64,000 nt of DNA from Neolewinella aquimaris (GCF_014197245.1 NZ_JACIFF010000009.1:62001-126000); one strand, 5' to 3'; positions 16,499-25,235 are shown, counted from the stretch's first letter. A program made the numbers and translations. Notes: a model not told the origin generated them from the sequence alone.

Positions 16499-17002
16499 TT
16501 ATTTTTCGGCGTACCGTTCCAACCGGGAGTAGCGGTAAGCGAGTGCGTTTTTTTTGTCGGGCCGGTGGGCTTCGCTCCAGACTTCGCGCCATTCGGTGGG
16601 GGGCAGTTCCGGAAAGAACGCGTCACCGTCCGGAATATCCGTTCCCACAATGGTGCGGTAAACAGTGGTGACCAGGGGCAGCGTAGCGGTGTAAATGTCG
16701 CCGCCACCAACGATAAATGTTTCGTCGGCTTCGGTCACGGCCGGGTGGGCCAGGGCCTCGCGTACGCTGTGCACCACCACCACTCCCGAAGCCGTGAAGA
16801 AGGGGTCGCGGGTCAGTACGATGTTCGTGCGTCCCGGCAGGGGGATGCCGATGCTGCGGAAGGTCTTGCGCCCCATCACTACGGGATGGCCCAGCGTCGT
16901 CCGCTTGAAGTACCGCAAGTCGGCGGGCAGGTACCAGGGAATTTCACCGTTCTTGCCAATGGTATTCCGACGGTCGGTAGCGACGATAGCTGAGAGCTTC
17001 AT
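16499..17002 (-). CDS. folA: dihydrofolate reductase
   Basis: DHFR reduces dihydrofolate to tetrahydrofolate with NADPH. The 167-residue product starts MKLSAIVATDRRNTIGKNGE. It has the substrate loop IPWYLPADLRYFK with the catalytic Asp at residue 28, the NADPH motif HPVVMGRKTFRSIGIPLPGR and the second cofactor block ETFIVGGGDIYTATLP. The frame is open upstream to 17098, but the extension is not conserved DHFR sequence and would overlap the priA promoter region, so ATG 17002 is chosen. It is divergent from priA and first in a same-strand run with DUF2851 and mutS. No thyA is adjacent. Confidence 0.95.
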   Translation of the reverse strand: MKLSAIVATDRRNTIGKNGEIPWYLPADLRYFKRTTLGHPVVMGRKTFRSIGIPLPGRTNIVLTRDPFFTASGVVVVHSVREALAHPAVTEADETFIVGGGDIYTATLPLVTTVYRTIVGTDIPDGDAFFPELPPTEWREVWSEAHRPDKKNALAYRYSRLERYAEK

Positions 17003-17101
17003 GGTAAACTTGGCTGACGGAAACGACATTGCTCCCGCGTACCCGCCCAAAAGTAATGTAAGGGCGGCAGCCGAAAAAGTCCGCAGGGCCGGAATCAAAC
17101 G

Positions 17102-17109
17102 TATATTTG
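17102..17109 (+). promoter_or_regulatory. TATATTTG promoter -7 box before priA
   Basis: An exact match to the Bacteroidota -7 consensus TAnnTTTG. It ends 9 nt before the priA ATG at 17119, so the transcript would have an extremely short leader. No clear -33 TTG is seen at the usual spacing. Confidence 0.6.
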
Positions 17110-17118
17110 CAACAAATT

Positions 17119-19608
17119 ATGGTAAACTCCCCGGTGACACGAACTGCTTCTGACGACACGACCGACCGCGGCACCGTCTATGCCGACGTAATCCTGCCCC
17201 TGTCGCTGGCCCGCACCTACACCTACGCCGTGCCCGAGGAGTTTGTCGGACAGCTACGGGAAGGCCAGCGCGTGGAGGTCCAATTCAGCAAAAACAAGCA
17301 CTACGCCGGCATCATCAGGCGGATGCACGGCAAGCAGCCCAACTTCAAAACGAAGCCGATCCTGAGCGTCATCGACTTGGAGCCCCTACTCACGATCCGG
17401 CAGTTGGAGCTCTGGGACTGGATGGCCGAATACTACTGCTGCACCCTCGGCGAGGTGATGACCGCCGGCCTGCCCAGCCACCTGAAAATGGCCAGCGAAA
17501 CCATCATTACCCTGGGACCGATGTTCAGCGACGACGTGACCCAGCTCGACGAAGACGAGTACCTGGTCGTGGAGGCGCTCACGCTGCAGTCGGAACTGTC
17601 GCTCAAGAACATCCGTGACATCCTGCAGCGCAAAACGGTCTACCCGGTCATCCGCAGCCTACTAGACCGCCACGTAATCTTCCCTAAGGAGGAGATGACC
17701 GATCGCTACAAAGCGCTGGAGGTAAAGTGCGTCCGCTTCAGCCCGCAGTGCCGCACCGAAGCCGAACGGATCGCGGCCTTCGACAAGGTATCGCGGTCGG
17801 AAAAACAGACGGCCGTACTGCTCGAATTCATGCAGTACAGCCGCACCCAGCCCTACGTCCGTCGCACCGACCTGAGCAAGCGCACGGGTGCCTCCGACGC
17901 CGTCATTAAGGCAATGGTCAAGAAGGAGATCTTCGAGTTCTACGACCGGGAGATCAGCCGCATCGGGGGGGAAGAAGCCACCGCCGAGGCCGGCGAACTC
18001 AGCGCTCAACAACGGGAAGCACTGGGCGGGGTACGCAGGTGCCATGAATTGGGGAAACCAGCTCTCATCCATGGCGTAACCAGCAGTGGCAAGACCCGGG
18101 TTTATCTGGAGCTAATGCAAGAAGCCATCGCGGCCGACCAACAGGTGCTGTACCTCCTGCCCGAAATCGCCCTGACCGGCCAGATCATTAAGCGATTGCA
18201 ACGGGTGCTCGGCGACCGGATCATGGTCTACCACAGCCGGCTCAATAATATGGAGCGGGTGGAGATATGGAAAGCGGTGCTGTCGGGAAAAACTTCCGTC
18301 GTGGGTCCCCGTTCGGCCCTCTTCCTGCCCTTCACGAATCTGGGGCTGGTGGTCGTCGACGAGGAGCACGATCCTTCCTTTAAACAACACGATCCGAGTC
18401 CGCGCTACAACGGCCGCGACGTGGCGATGTACCTCGCTCACCAGCACGGGGCCCGGGCCATCCTCGGCAGTGCCACCCCGAGCCTGGAAAGCTGGGAAAA
18501 TGCCGCCGCCGGAAAGTACGGGCTGGTACGCATGACCGAGCGCTTCGGTGGCATCGCCCCGCCGGAGGTCGTGATCGCTGACAGCCGGGAAACGGACGAA
18601 AAGGGGATGCATCATCCTTTTTTCACCCCTACCCTGCTGGCCGAAATGCGCCGAACCATCGAGCGTGGCGAGCAGGTCATTCTGTTTCAGAACCGCCGGG
18701 GATTCGCGCCGGTCTACTTCTGTCCGACCTGCGAATACACCGTGCAGTGCGTCAACTGCGACGTGAGCCTCACCTACCACAAGTACCAGCACCGCTTGCG
18801 CTGTCACTGCTGCGGCTACGTGACGGCACCCCCGGAAAGTTGTCCGGCCTGCGGCGAGTTGCAGCTCAAGCTCAGCGGCACGGGCACCGAAAAGATCGAG
18901 GACGAGCTCAAAATTTTCCTGCCGGATGCCCGGATCGCCCGCATGGACCTCGACACCACCCGCGGCAAGCACGCACTGGGCAAGCTCATCGAAAAGTTCG
19001 AGGTGGGGGAACTGGACATCCTGGTCGGTACCCAGATGGTGACCAAGGGGCTCGACTTCGAGCGGGTCGGACTGGTGGGCGTGATCAGTGCCGACCAGCT
19101 GCTGCGTTTTCCCGATTTTCGGGCCGACGAGCGGGCCTTCCAGCTGATGCTGCAGGTAGCCGGGCGGGCCGGGCGCCGGGACCGCCGGGGCAAGGTCGTC
19201 ATCCAGGCCCACGAGGGCAACCATCCGGTACTCACCGACGTGCTGGCGGCGGATTACGACAATTTTATTCAGCGGGAGGCGGGCCACCGGTCGGGCCTAC
19301 ACTTTCCCCCCTACCGTAAAATGATCCGGATACAGCTGCGGCACACCCGCCGCAACACGGTCGAGGAAGCGGCAAAACTCATGGGAACCTGGCTGGCCCA
19401 CAGCCTGGGCGACCGGCTCGAGGGCCCCTTCGAACCCAGCGTGGCCCGGCTGCGCACCTATTACCTACAGGATATGGTCGTGCGCTTCCCGCCCAGTGCC
19501 GGAGAGATGCGGCGGGTGAAGGACCTCCTTCGGCGGGCAACCGATAAATTGGGACAGACGCAGGGACTCACCGGAGTCAGGGTGGTGATTGATGTGGACC
19601 CCTACTGA
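17119..19608 (+). CDS. priA: primosomal protein N' (PriA helicase)
   Basis: PriA is the 3'-5' DNA helicase that restarts stalled replication forks. After an N-terminal DNA-binding part (YADVILPLSLARTYTYAVP) come Walker A HGVTSSGKTRVY near residue 320, the DEEH box VVVDEEHDPSFKQ near 412 and a zinc-binding insert with four Cys pairs (FCPTCEY, QCVNCD, CHCCGY, CPACGE) at about residues 534-578. The helicase C-terminal motifs LVGTQMVTKGLDF and QVAGRAGRRDRRGKV follow. The frame could start at a TTG at 17107, but ATG 17119 sits just after a good TATATTTG promoter. The length of 829 residues is normal. Confidence 0.96.
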   Translation: MVNSPVTRTASDDTTDRGTVYADVILPLSLARTYTYAVPEEFVGQLREGQRVEVQFSKNKHYAGIIRRMHGKQPNFKTKPILSVIDLEPLLTIRQLELWDWMAEYYCCTLGEVMTAGLPSHLKMASETIITLGPMFSDDVTQLDEDEYLVVEALTLQSELSLKNIRDILQRKTVYPVIRSLLDRHVIFPKEEMTDRYKALEVKCVRFSPQCRTEAERIAAFDKVSRSEKQTAVLLEFMQYSRTQPYVRRTDLSKRTGASDAVIKAMVKKEIFEFYDREISRIGGEEATAEAGELSAQQREALGGVRRCHELGKPALIHGVTSSGKTRVYLELMQEAIAADQQVLYLLPEIALTGQIIKRLQRVLGDRIMVYHSRLNNMERVEIWKAVLSGKTSVVGPRSALFLPFTNLGLVVVDEEHDPSFKQHDPSPRYNGRDVAMYLAHQHGARAILGSATPSLESWENAAAGKYGLVRMTERFGGIAPPEVVIADSRETDEKGMHHPFFTPTLLAEMRRTIERGEQVILFQNRRGFAPVYFCPTCEYTVQCVNCDVSLTYHKYQHRLRCHCCGYVTAPPESCPACGELQLKLSGTGTEKIEDELKIFLPDARIARMDLDTTRGKHALGKLIEKFEVGELDILVGTQMVTKGLDFERVGLVGVISADQLLRFPDFRADERAFQLMLQVAGRAGRRDRRGKVVIQAHEGNHPVLTDVLAADYDNFIQREAGHRSGLHFPPYRKMIRIQLRHTRRNTVEEAAKLMGTWLAHSLGDRLEGPFEPSVARLRTYYLQDMVVRFPPSAGEMRRVKDLLRRATDKLGQTQGLTGVRVVIDVDPY

Positions 19609-19623
19609 TTACTAGAGCAAAGG

Positions 19624-20379
19624 TTAGTTGCTGCTCCTTACCCGTCCGGCGCTGCTGGTGTCGGTGATCACATCCTGGGGATTTCCGGAATAGTGAACGG
19701 AGCCGGCGGAACTGGCGTCCGCCCGCAGGGTCTTGGTGGTGCGTAGTTTAATGCTGGCGGCGCTGCTTACGTCGGCCACGCCGTCTTCCGCCTCCAGGTC
19801 GCTGGCGTCGATGCTGCTGGCACTGCTTGCGTCCGCGGTGACCCGGCTGGCGGTACCCCGGACTTCGATGCTGCCGGAGCTGCTGGCGTCGAGGTTGACC
19901 CGACTGCCGGAGAAGTCGACGCTGATGTCGGCCGAGCTGCTCACGTCGAGGTCGAGTTCATCGCCGCGGAAGGGCGTCGTGCCCCGCACCCGGGAGCTGC
20001 TGGACGCATCGATCCCCTCGAGCAGGGGGAGGGATACGTAGACCCGAATATCCTCGGTCGACTTGAAATTGGCGTCGTCGCTGTACTTGATGTGCAGGGT
20101 TTTACCGCGCACTTCGGTGACGATAAACTCCTGTAGGTTGCTCTCGGCTTCGACCCGCACGCTGAAGTCGTCGCTCTGCGCCAGTTCCACCTTGAACGAA
20201 CAGCAGGACTTGATCCCGGTGAAGCCGTCTATATCCCGTTCCTGGGTGATAAGGTCGCCGTTGCCCTTGACGCGTTCGCCGGTCCAGCGGTCCATCCAGC
20301 CGCCGTTGTTTACCTCGACCTGGGCGGCCAGAGGCAGCGTCGTGAGCAGGAGGAAGAGTAGGAAGGTCAGGTTTTTCAT
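19624..20379 (-). CDS. secreted DUF2807 (head GIN) beta-helix protein
   Basis: A 251-residue exported protein. The signal peptide MKNLTFLLFLLLTTLPLAAQ is followed by the DUF2807 pattern: GFTGIKSCCSFKVELAQSDD, then a long ladder of Ser/Asp/Ala-rich strands (DASSSSRVRG, DVSSSADISVDFSG, DASSAGSVHYSG). These probably form a right-handed beta-helix with a serine/aspartate face. Such proteins are common on Bacteroidota surfaces and their role is unclear. The start is ATG 20379; the frame's extension to 20439 has no signal-like character. It is convergent with priA (15-bp gap) and divergent from the metallophosphoesterase. Confidence 0.88.
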   Translation of the reverse strand: MKNLTFLLFLLLTTLPLAAQVEVNNGGWMDRWTGERVKGNGDLITQERDIDGFTGIKSCCSFKVELAQSDDFSVRVEAESNLQEFIVTEVRGKTLHIKYSDDANFKSTEDIRVYVSLPLLEGIDASSSSRVRGTTPFRGDELDLDVSSSADISVDFSGSRVNLDASSSGSIEVRGTASRVTADASSASSIDASDLEAEDGVADVSSAASIKLRTTKTLRADASSAGSVHYSGNPQDVITDTSSAGRVRSSN

Positions 20380-20480
20380 AGCTGTCGATTGAGGGTTGAT
20401 TACGCACCAAAGGACGTCCTTGTGACGGTCCGGTTGCACGGTCCGGGCATCTTTTTTTTCTGCGCTTTGTTACTGCCACC

Positions 20481-21707
20481 ATGTCTAGACTGATTTTTTT
20501 GCTCGCGCTGATGCTGGTGCTCGACGGTTACGCCTTTCTTGCCCTTCGCAATTGGTTGTCGCTCTACAGCCGGGGCGTGCGCACGGCCGGAGCCGCAATT
20601 TACTGGACGCTCGCCGTGGCCTCCTTCGCCTTTATCTTCCTGAACGTTTTCGAAGTGACGGAGTCCTGGTCGAATTTCGCCAAGACGTATTCCCGGGCCG
20701 CGGTCTTCATTCTATACCTGAGCAAAGTGCCGGTGGTGATCTTCCTGCTGATCGACGACCTGCGGCGGGGGGGCAAGTGGATAATGGATAAAGTAAGCCC
20801 GGTCACGGACCGCGACGTTTCCCGCAGCCGCTTCCTGAGCAAGGCTGCCCTCGTGGCCGGTGGCGTGCCGCTGGTAACCCTCACCTATGGCATGGTCCGC
20901 AACGCCTACCGCTACCGTCGGTTTGCCGTAAATGTTCCGGTCAAGGACCTGCCCGACGGACTGGAGGGCGTCAAGATCGTCCAGATCAGCGACATGCACT
21001 CCGGCAGCTGGACGCGCTCCTCCCCCCTCCACGACGCAGTGCGCATGATCAATCAGGAAGAAGGGGACATCGTTGTTTTCACCGGTGATTTGGTCAATAA
21101 CCGCTCCGAGGAAATGCTTCCCTACGTCGACATCTTCAAGGAGATAAAGGGTAAGTACGGGGTGTACAGCACCCTGGGCAACCACGACTACGGCGACTAC
21201 GTCCAGTGGCCCGACGAAGCCGCGAAAGTCGCCAACATGGAGCAGCTCTACGACATCCACGCCCGTCTCGGCTGGGACCTGCTCCGCGACGAACACCGCA
21301 AAATCGACATCAACGGCCACCGCCTAGCCATCATTGGTATCGAAAACTGGTCGGCCGTGCTGCGCTTTCCCAAATACGGCCACCTCGATACCGCCGTGGC
21401 CGGCACCGACGACTGCGACTGCAAGGTCCTCCTCAGCCACGATCCCACCAGCTGGGACGCCCTCGTCCGCCCCGATTATCCGGACATCGACCTTACCCTC
21501 AGCGGTCACACCCACGGCTTCCAGTTCGGGGTAGATATTCCCGGCTTCCAGTGGTCCCCCGCCCAGTACGTATACGACCAGTGGGCCGGTCTTTACCGTA
21601 AGGGCACCCAGTCGCTGTACGTAAATCGTGGCCTCGGCTTTCTCGGATATCCCGGTCGCGTGGGCATCCTGCCCGAGGTGACCGTCCTTACTCTAACAAA
21701 AGCCTAG
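20481..21707 (+). CDS. membrane-anchored metallophosphoesterase
   Basis: A 408-residue calcineurin-like phosphoesterase. The N-terminus has three or four hydrophobic helices (residues about 3-22, 38-57, 74-92, and a further segment near 120-137), which place the catalytic part at the membrane. The catalytic domain from about residue 160 has all the metal-site motifs: QISDMHSGS (Asp-171, His-173), FTGDLVNN, LGNHDYG and SGHTHGFQFG. Family relatives include YkuE/YaeI-type enzymes that act on UDP-diacylglucosamine or phospholipids. The substrate here is not determined. It is divergent from the DUF2807 gene. Confidence 0.92.
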   Translation: MSRLIFLLALMLVLDGYAFLALRNWLSLYSRGVRTAGAAIYWTLAVASFAFIFLNVFEVTESWSNFAKTYSRAAVFILYLSKVPVVIFLLIDDLRRGGKWIMDKVSPVTDRDVSRSRFLSKAALVAGGVPLVTLTYGMVRNAYRYRRFAVNVPVKDLPDGLEGVKIVQISDMHSGSWTRSSPLHDAVRMINQEEGDIVVFTGDLVNNRSEEMLPYVDIFKEIKGKYGVYSTLGNHDYGDYVQWPDEAAKVANMEQLYDIHARLGWDLLRDEHRKIDINGHRLAIIGIENWSAVLRFPKYGHLDTAVAGTDDCDCKVLLSHDPTSWDALVRPDYPDIDLTLSGHTHGFQFGVDIPGFQWSPAQYVYDQWAGLYRKGTQSLYVNRGLGFLGYPGRVGILPEVTVLTLTKA

Positions 21708-21729
21708 TCTCTTCCGGCGCACCGTCAAC

Positions 21730-22641
21730 TCACGCCACCCGGTGTCCCCGTCCGGCCTCCAGAATTTCGAACCACTCCTGGCGGTCAAGGTCGATATCCA
21801 GAGCCCGTACTGCCTGTGAGATTCGCTCCTTTTTCGTCGTGCCGATCACGGGAATGGGCCGGGTGGGATGCTTGCGGCACCAGGCAAGTAGGATGACGTC
21901 TTCGTCAACGCCGTAGTGAGTCCCAATCTCTTTGACCTTTTCGCGTAGGCGAAGTACGTTGGTGCCCTCCCCCTTGAAGTAAGCACTGCCGCCGAGCGGG
22001 CTCCATACCATGGGGCGCAGGCTGTGGTGCTGACACTGATCGTAGGTCCCGTCGAAGAAGGGATCGGAGTGAAGCGGGTGGCATTCGACCTGATTGGTGA
22101 CCAGATCGGCGTGGGCGTTCAGCAGATCGAACTGGCTCGGCGTAAAGTTGCTGACACCGAAGTAGCGCACCTTGCCGGATTGTTTGAGCTCGGCAAAGGC
22201 TGCGGCGATCTCCTCGGGGTCCATCAGCGGATCCGGGCGGTGAACGAGTAGCAGGTCCAGGTAATCCGTATGCAAGTTCTGCAGGCTGCGCTCGGCGGAG
22301 GCGATGATGTGGTCCCGGCTGCTGTCGTAGTGGGTCACCCGGGTAGCGGAACGGTTGGCGGTAATGAGCTGAATGCCACACTTCGTGACGAGCTGGATCT
22401 GATCGCGGGCGCTGGAACCATACTGACTGAGGGCCTTGCCGAAGGCTTCCTCGGTCGTGTAGTCGCCGTAGATGTCGGCGTGGTCGAAGGTGGTGATGCC
22501 CAGGTCGAGGCAGTGACCGATCAGATCGGCAATGGTGGTGGTATCGTAGTTGGCTCCCCACTCGCCCCAGGTCATGGTGCCGGCGACAATTTCGGAGAGT
22601 TGGGGTCCGTCAGGACTAAGGGTGCGTTGTGCTGCGTTCAT
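21730..22641 (-). CDS. aldo/keto reductase
   Basis: A 303-residue NADP-dependent oxidoreductase of the aldo/keto reductase superfamily. The catalytic tetrad is visible: Asp-53 and Tyr-58 in TTFDHADIYGDY, Lys-87 in VTKCGI and His-134 in LLLVHRPDPL. The cofactor end has the usual IPVIGTTKKERI block near residue 265. The closest named pattern is the YdhF/general oxidoreductase group, whose natural substrate is unclear. The gene is divergent from the TMEM220-like gene, with only 28 bp between starts, so their promoters must overlap. Confidence 0.93.
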   Translation of the reverse strand: MNAAQRTLSPDGPQLSEIVAGTMTWGEWGANYDTTTIADLIGHCLDLGITTFDHADIYGDYTTEEAFGKALSQYGSSARDQIQLVTKCGIQLITANRSATRVTHYDSSRDHIIASAERSLQNLHTDYLDLLLVHRPDPLMDPEEIAAAFAELKQSGKVRYFGVSNFTPSQFDLLNAHADLVTNQVECHPLHSDPFFDGTYDQCQHHSLRPMVWSPLGGSAYFKGEGTNVLRLREKVKEIGTHYGVDEDVILLAWCRKHPTRPIPVIGTTKKERISQAVRALDIDLDRQEWFEILEAGRGHRVA

Positions 22642-22669
22642 TGGCGTAATTTTACGACAACCGATTGAT

Positions 22670-23023
22670 ATGAGATATTTCCACCTGGTAGTAGCCCTGC
22701 TTTTTGCCCTCTTTGCTTTTTGGCAACTGAACGACCCGGACTGGCCCGCCTGGATAGCGATGTACGGTACGGTGGCAGTCGTCGCCGGTTGGTGGGCCTT
22801 CTCGCGGCCGCCACGGTGGTTGGTTTACGCCGGCCTCGCCGTTGCGGTGATCTGGATGGCTACCCTCCTACCCGATCTCCTCACCTGGATCGGTGAGGGG
22901 ATGCCCACCATCGCCGGCCAGATGACGGCCGAGTCGCCCCACATCGAACTGACCCGGGAATTTTTCGGCCTGCTGATCACCAGCATAACGCTGGGCGTTT
23001 ACGCCTTTAAGTTACCCAGGTAG
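22670..23023 (+). CDS. TMEM220-like small membrane protein
   Basis: A 117-residue protein with three or four transmembrane helices. The opening MRYFHLVVALLFALFAFWQLNDPD, with the Asn-Asp-Pro-Asp after the first helix, is the signature of the transmembrane family 220. The frame is open from 22550, but ATG 22670 gives the family start. Its last 25 bp overlap the 3' end of the convergent LytTR gene. Function is unknown in bacteria. Confidence 0.85.
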   Translation: MRYFHLVVALLFALFAFWQLNDPDWPAWIAMYGTVAVVAGWWAFSRPPRWLVYAGLAVAVIWMATLLPDLLTWIGEGMPTIAGQMTAESPHIELTREFFGLLITSITLGVYAFKLPR

Positions 23024-23796
23024 GTCCGGCCCACCGGAACCGCAGCGTCGAGTCCGGAGAAGTGTATCCATACCCCCTGCGCATCGGCCGCAACAGCACC
23101 GGCTTTTGCCGGATTGACCAGGTACCGGATGTGGCACTGGACAAGGCCGTAGGAAGCGAGGAGATCGACGACCTCCACCAGCGTAAGCGGTAGGTTTTGT
23201 TCTCCCGTATCGGTATAAATACGTGTGGCTTTCGCTGAGATTGCCGTCCCATAAGCTATGCTTTGCGGAACGACCTCCGCACCCGCGACCCCGCCCAAAT
23301 GAATTGCTTCATCGGTAGATGGCGGTGCTTTCCTCAGCAGGTAGGGTTGCAGCCCGACGGCCAAACGCTGGTTCTCCCCTTCCGCCCGCAACTGTACGGC
23401 CACCCCGCTAAAGACAATGGGCAGCAGGCCCACCAGCACCGTGGGCAGGGAAATGTAGAGGAAGACCCTGAGGTTGAGGACCGTCCAGCCGACGGTATAG
23501 TTGTACAGCAAAAAACAGGCCGCGGAGACCAGTAGCAGCAGCACCGCCTGGTCAAGTGTCCAGCGCGCCATGGTCCACTGCCGCCCCGTTCGTTGTACCC
23601 CAAGCCGTTCGGTCAGGTAGCTGTAGGTCACGGCAATCGCGAAGGTGACCAATCCGTAAGCTAGGGCGCGGGGCACCGGAAAGAGAAACAGCAGGGCAAC
23701 AAAGACGAATGCGGCAGTCCGGACGTGGCCCAGCACGACCGACCGGCCAAAGGTTCTGTCGGGGAAAGGGCGGCGAAAGGGGTTGCGACGTTGCAT
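22999..23796 (-). CDS. membrane protein with C-terminal LytTR-like domain
   Basis: The 265-residue protein has four hydrophobic helices in the first 150 residues (for example VRTAAFVFVALLFLFPV and VFLYISLPTVLVGLLPIVF), then a cytoplasmic C-terminal domain. That domain follows the LytTR DNA-binding pattern: a strand-rich start (ATRIYTDTGEQNLPLTL), CHIRYLVNPAKAGAVAADA in the place of the usual CHRSYLVNLDKI, and VPVGRTYLGNLK at the end. It would act as a membrane-bound transcription factor with no receiver domain, an arrangement known in Bacteroidota. Its start overlaps the preceding stop by one base (TGATG), suggesting coupled translation. Several basic residues usual for DNA contact are replaced, so binding is uncertain. 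Confidence 0.72.
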   Translation of the reverse strand: MQRRNPFRRPFPDRTFGRSVVLGHVRTAAFVFVALLFLFPVPRALAYGLVTFAIAVTYSYLTERLGVQRTGRQWTMARWTLDQAVLLLLVSAACFLLYNYTVGWTVLNLRVFLYISLPTVLVGLLPIVFSGVAVQLRAEGENQRLAVGLQPYLLRKAPPSTDEAIHLGGVAGAEVVPQSIAYGTAISAKATRIYTDTGEQNLPLTLVEVVDLLASYGLVQCHIRYLVNPAKAGAVAADAQGVWIHFSGLDAAVPVGRTYLGNLKA

Positions 23797-24380
23797 CAGC
23801 CGACCGTAGAGAAAAGGGTGCTTACTTCCAGTGCTTTGCGGTACAGGGGCTCGATCTCCTCGGGGGGGAGCAGTAGGCCCCGTTTGTAGAGCAGCAGGTA
23901 GTAGCCGACGCCCTCCAGCGACCAGCCCTTGTTGAGGGTAAAGTAGTTAAGTACCTGGTCGTTGAAGTGGTGGCGAATGAAGTGCTCATCGTCGCCGGTG
24001 AGTCGGTACTGCTTGCTGAACTTGGGGTAGCGGACGAAGTCGATGTCGTGGATCCCGAACAGCTCGCCCAGTTTATGTACTAGGGTTTCGGGTTGGAGGC
24101 ACAGCTCGGGGAGTACGAGCCGCTGGCTCTGCAGGAAGAGCACGGTCTGGTAAACGGGGTGCTTACTGGCGTACTCCGTGTAGTGGTAATCGAAGATGTG
24201 GACGTCATGATCCAGCAGTCCCTGCTGAATGCGCAGAATATTGGAAATGGTGTTGTTGCGGCCCCGGTCGGCCAGCCGAAATCCCTCCAGCTGGCGGTGC
24301 AGCCCGTGGTCGTCGTCGGGTAGGAACTGGTACCCGTTGCGCGCGGCGAGGTTGCGGAGACTTTTCTGGCGGTAATCCAT
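23796..24380 (-). CDS. conserved hypothetical protein, 193 residues
   Basis: A soluble protein with no signal or membrane segment. It opens MDYRQKSLRNLAARNGYQFL and contains HIFDYHYTEYASKHPVYQTV and PELCLQPETLVHKLGELFG. This general pattern recurs in bacterial proteins of unknown function that pair with membrane partners, but I cannot name a family with confidence. ATG 24380 is preferred because a TATATTTG promoter box ends 4 nt upstream; the frame extends to 24425 only through the terminator hairpin. It is translationally coupled (TGATG) to the LytTR membrane protein, so the two probably work together. Confidence 0.78.
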   Translation of the reverse strand: MDYRQKSLRNLAARNGYQFLPDDDHGLHRQLEGFRLADRGRNNTISNILRIQQGLLDHDVHIFDYHYTEYASKHPVYQTVLFLQSQRLVLPELCLQPETLVHKLGELFGIHDIDFVRYPKFSKQYRLTGDDEHFIRHHFNDQVLNYFTLNKGWSLEGVGYYLLLYKRGLLLPPEEIEPLYRKALEVSTLFSTVG

Positions 24381-24383
24381 GCC

Positions 24384-24391
24384 CAAATATA
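24384..24391 (-). promoter_or_regulatory. TATATTTG promoter -7 box, nearly leaderless
   Basis: On the minus strand TATATTTG is followed by GGC and then the ATG of the 193-residue protein at 24380. With a -7 box here the transcript would begin at or within a few bases of the start codon. The box directly follows the T-run of the upstream terminator, so termination and initiation signals abut. Confidence 0.6.
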
Positions 24392-24392
24392 A

Positions 24393-24428
24393 AAAATGCC
24401 CCCTTCCGCGAGCGGAAGGGGGCATTTT
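24393..24428. terminator. bidirectional-looking terminator hairpin
   Basis: AAAATGCCCCCTTCCGC (24393-24409) and its exact complement (24412-24428) form a 17-bp stem around GA. On the minus strand it is followed by six T, so it terminates the DUF1573 gene that ends at 24449. On the + strand no gene reads into it. Confidence 0.9.
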
Positions 24429-24448
24429 ACCGTAACCGGGTGGGCTAC

Positions 24449-24919
24449 TTAGTTTCCGTTGTTGAACATTCCGGCGTCACCGGCGGGTACGGCCTCGGGC
24501 TGGGCGGGCTTGTCGAGTACTTCCCCCATGATGGTGAGCACGATGGGCTCCTTGCTGACGTTGGTGGTCAGGGTAACGCGCTTGCGGAACTTGCCAAGCC
24601 GGTCGGTGGCGTAGCGAACCTTCACTTCACCGGTTTCACCGGGAGCGACGGGTGCCTTGCTGTAGGACGGGACGGTACAACCGCAGGAGCCGACGGCGTT
24701 GGTGATGATCAGCGGCTCGGTACCGGTATTCGTGAAAGTAAAGACCCGGTAGGGATCGGCGTTTTGCTCGATGGTTCCGTAGTCGATCTCGGTTTGCTCG
24801 AAGGTCATGCCGGCGGTAGCGGCGGCGGCCATCTCTTCTCCGGCCGGGACGGCTTCCTGTGCGGTCACGGCAAAGGACAAGCAGGAAAAGAGCGCGAGGA
24901 GGGTGAAAATACGCATCAT
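24449..24919 (-). CDS. secreted DUF1573 protein
   Basis: A roughly 156-residue exported protein. The signal peptide IFTLLALFSCLSFAVTAQ is followed by one DUF1573 immunoglobulin-like domain: EQTEIDYGTIEQNADPYRVF, FTNTGTEPLIITNAVGSCGC and PGETGEVKVRYATD. The CGC pair is part of the family pattern. Such proteins are abundant in Bacteroidota and of unknown function, presumably periplasmic or surface associated. Two ATGs (24919 and 24916) are possible and the frame is open further up, without signal-like residues. The gene ends 21 bp before a strong terminator. Confidence 0.88.
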   Translation of the reverse strand: MMRIFTLLALFSCLSFAVTAQEAVPAGEEMAAAATAGMTFEQTEIDYGTIEQNADPYRVFTFTNTGTEPLIITNAVGSCGCTVPSYSKAPVAPGETGEVKVRYATDRLGKFRKRVTLTTNVSKEPIVLTIMGEVLDKPAQPEAVPAGDAGMFNNGN

Positions 24920-25090
24920 GTTCGTTGATTTTTCTCGGGTGTAAGATACGGCGGGGCGGGCAATCACTACCGCCGGCCGGCAATACAACGTCACAACGCC
25001 GCAAAAGATGATTTAGGTACGGGTGTGCTCTTGTTAAAGTGATGTAAAAACTTTTGGGGGGACGGCTTTGAGATTTGCCCCGGGTGCACG

Positions 25091-25098
25091 TATCTTTG
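25091..25098 (+). promoter_or_regulatory. TATCTTTG promoter -7 box for tRNA-Ala
   Basis: An exact TAnnTTTG match 19 bp before the mature tRNA. A TTG at 25068-25070 lies 20 bp upstream of it, agreeing with the TTG/TAnnTTTG spacing of Bacteroidota promoters. Confidence 0.7.
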
Positions 25099-25116
25099 CG
25101 ACCGCTAAGACAGCAA

Positions 25117-25192
<76 letters not shown>

Positions 25193-25198
25193 CCCTCG

Positions 25199-25228
25199 AC
25201 GCCCTCGGTACTTCGGTCCCGGGGGCGT
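25199..25228. terminator. hairpin after tRNA-Ala
   Basis: ACGCCCTCGG (25199-25208) pairs with CCGGGGGCGT (25219-25228), with one T-G wobble, around a 10-nt loop, 8 bp after the tRNA. Only a weak T-rich tail follows (TGTTCGTTT). It also lies just beyond the stop of the convergent methyltransferase gene, so it may serve both. Confidence 0.6.
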
Positions 25229-25235
25229 TGTTCGT

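Noticed and set aside
15788-16993. 401-codon open frame on the + strand
   Set aside because: It crosses the antisense of both DUF2851 and folA, including their gap, so it cannot be a conserved gene.
18112-19287. 391-codon open frame on the minus strand
   Set aside because: Antisense to the helicase part of priA; the priA motifs are unambiguous.
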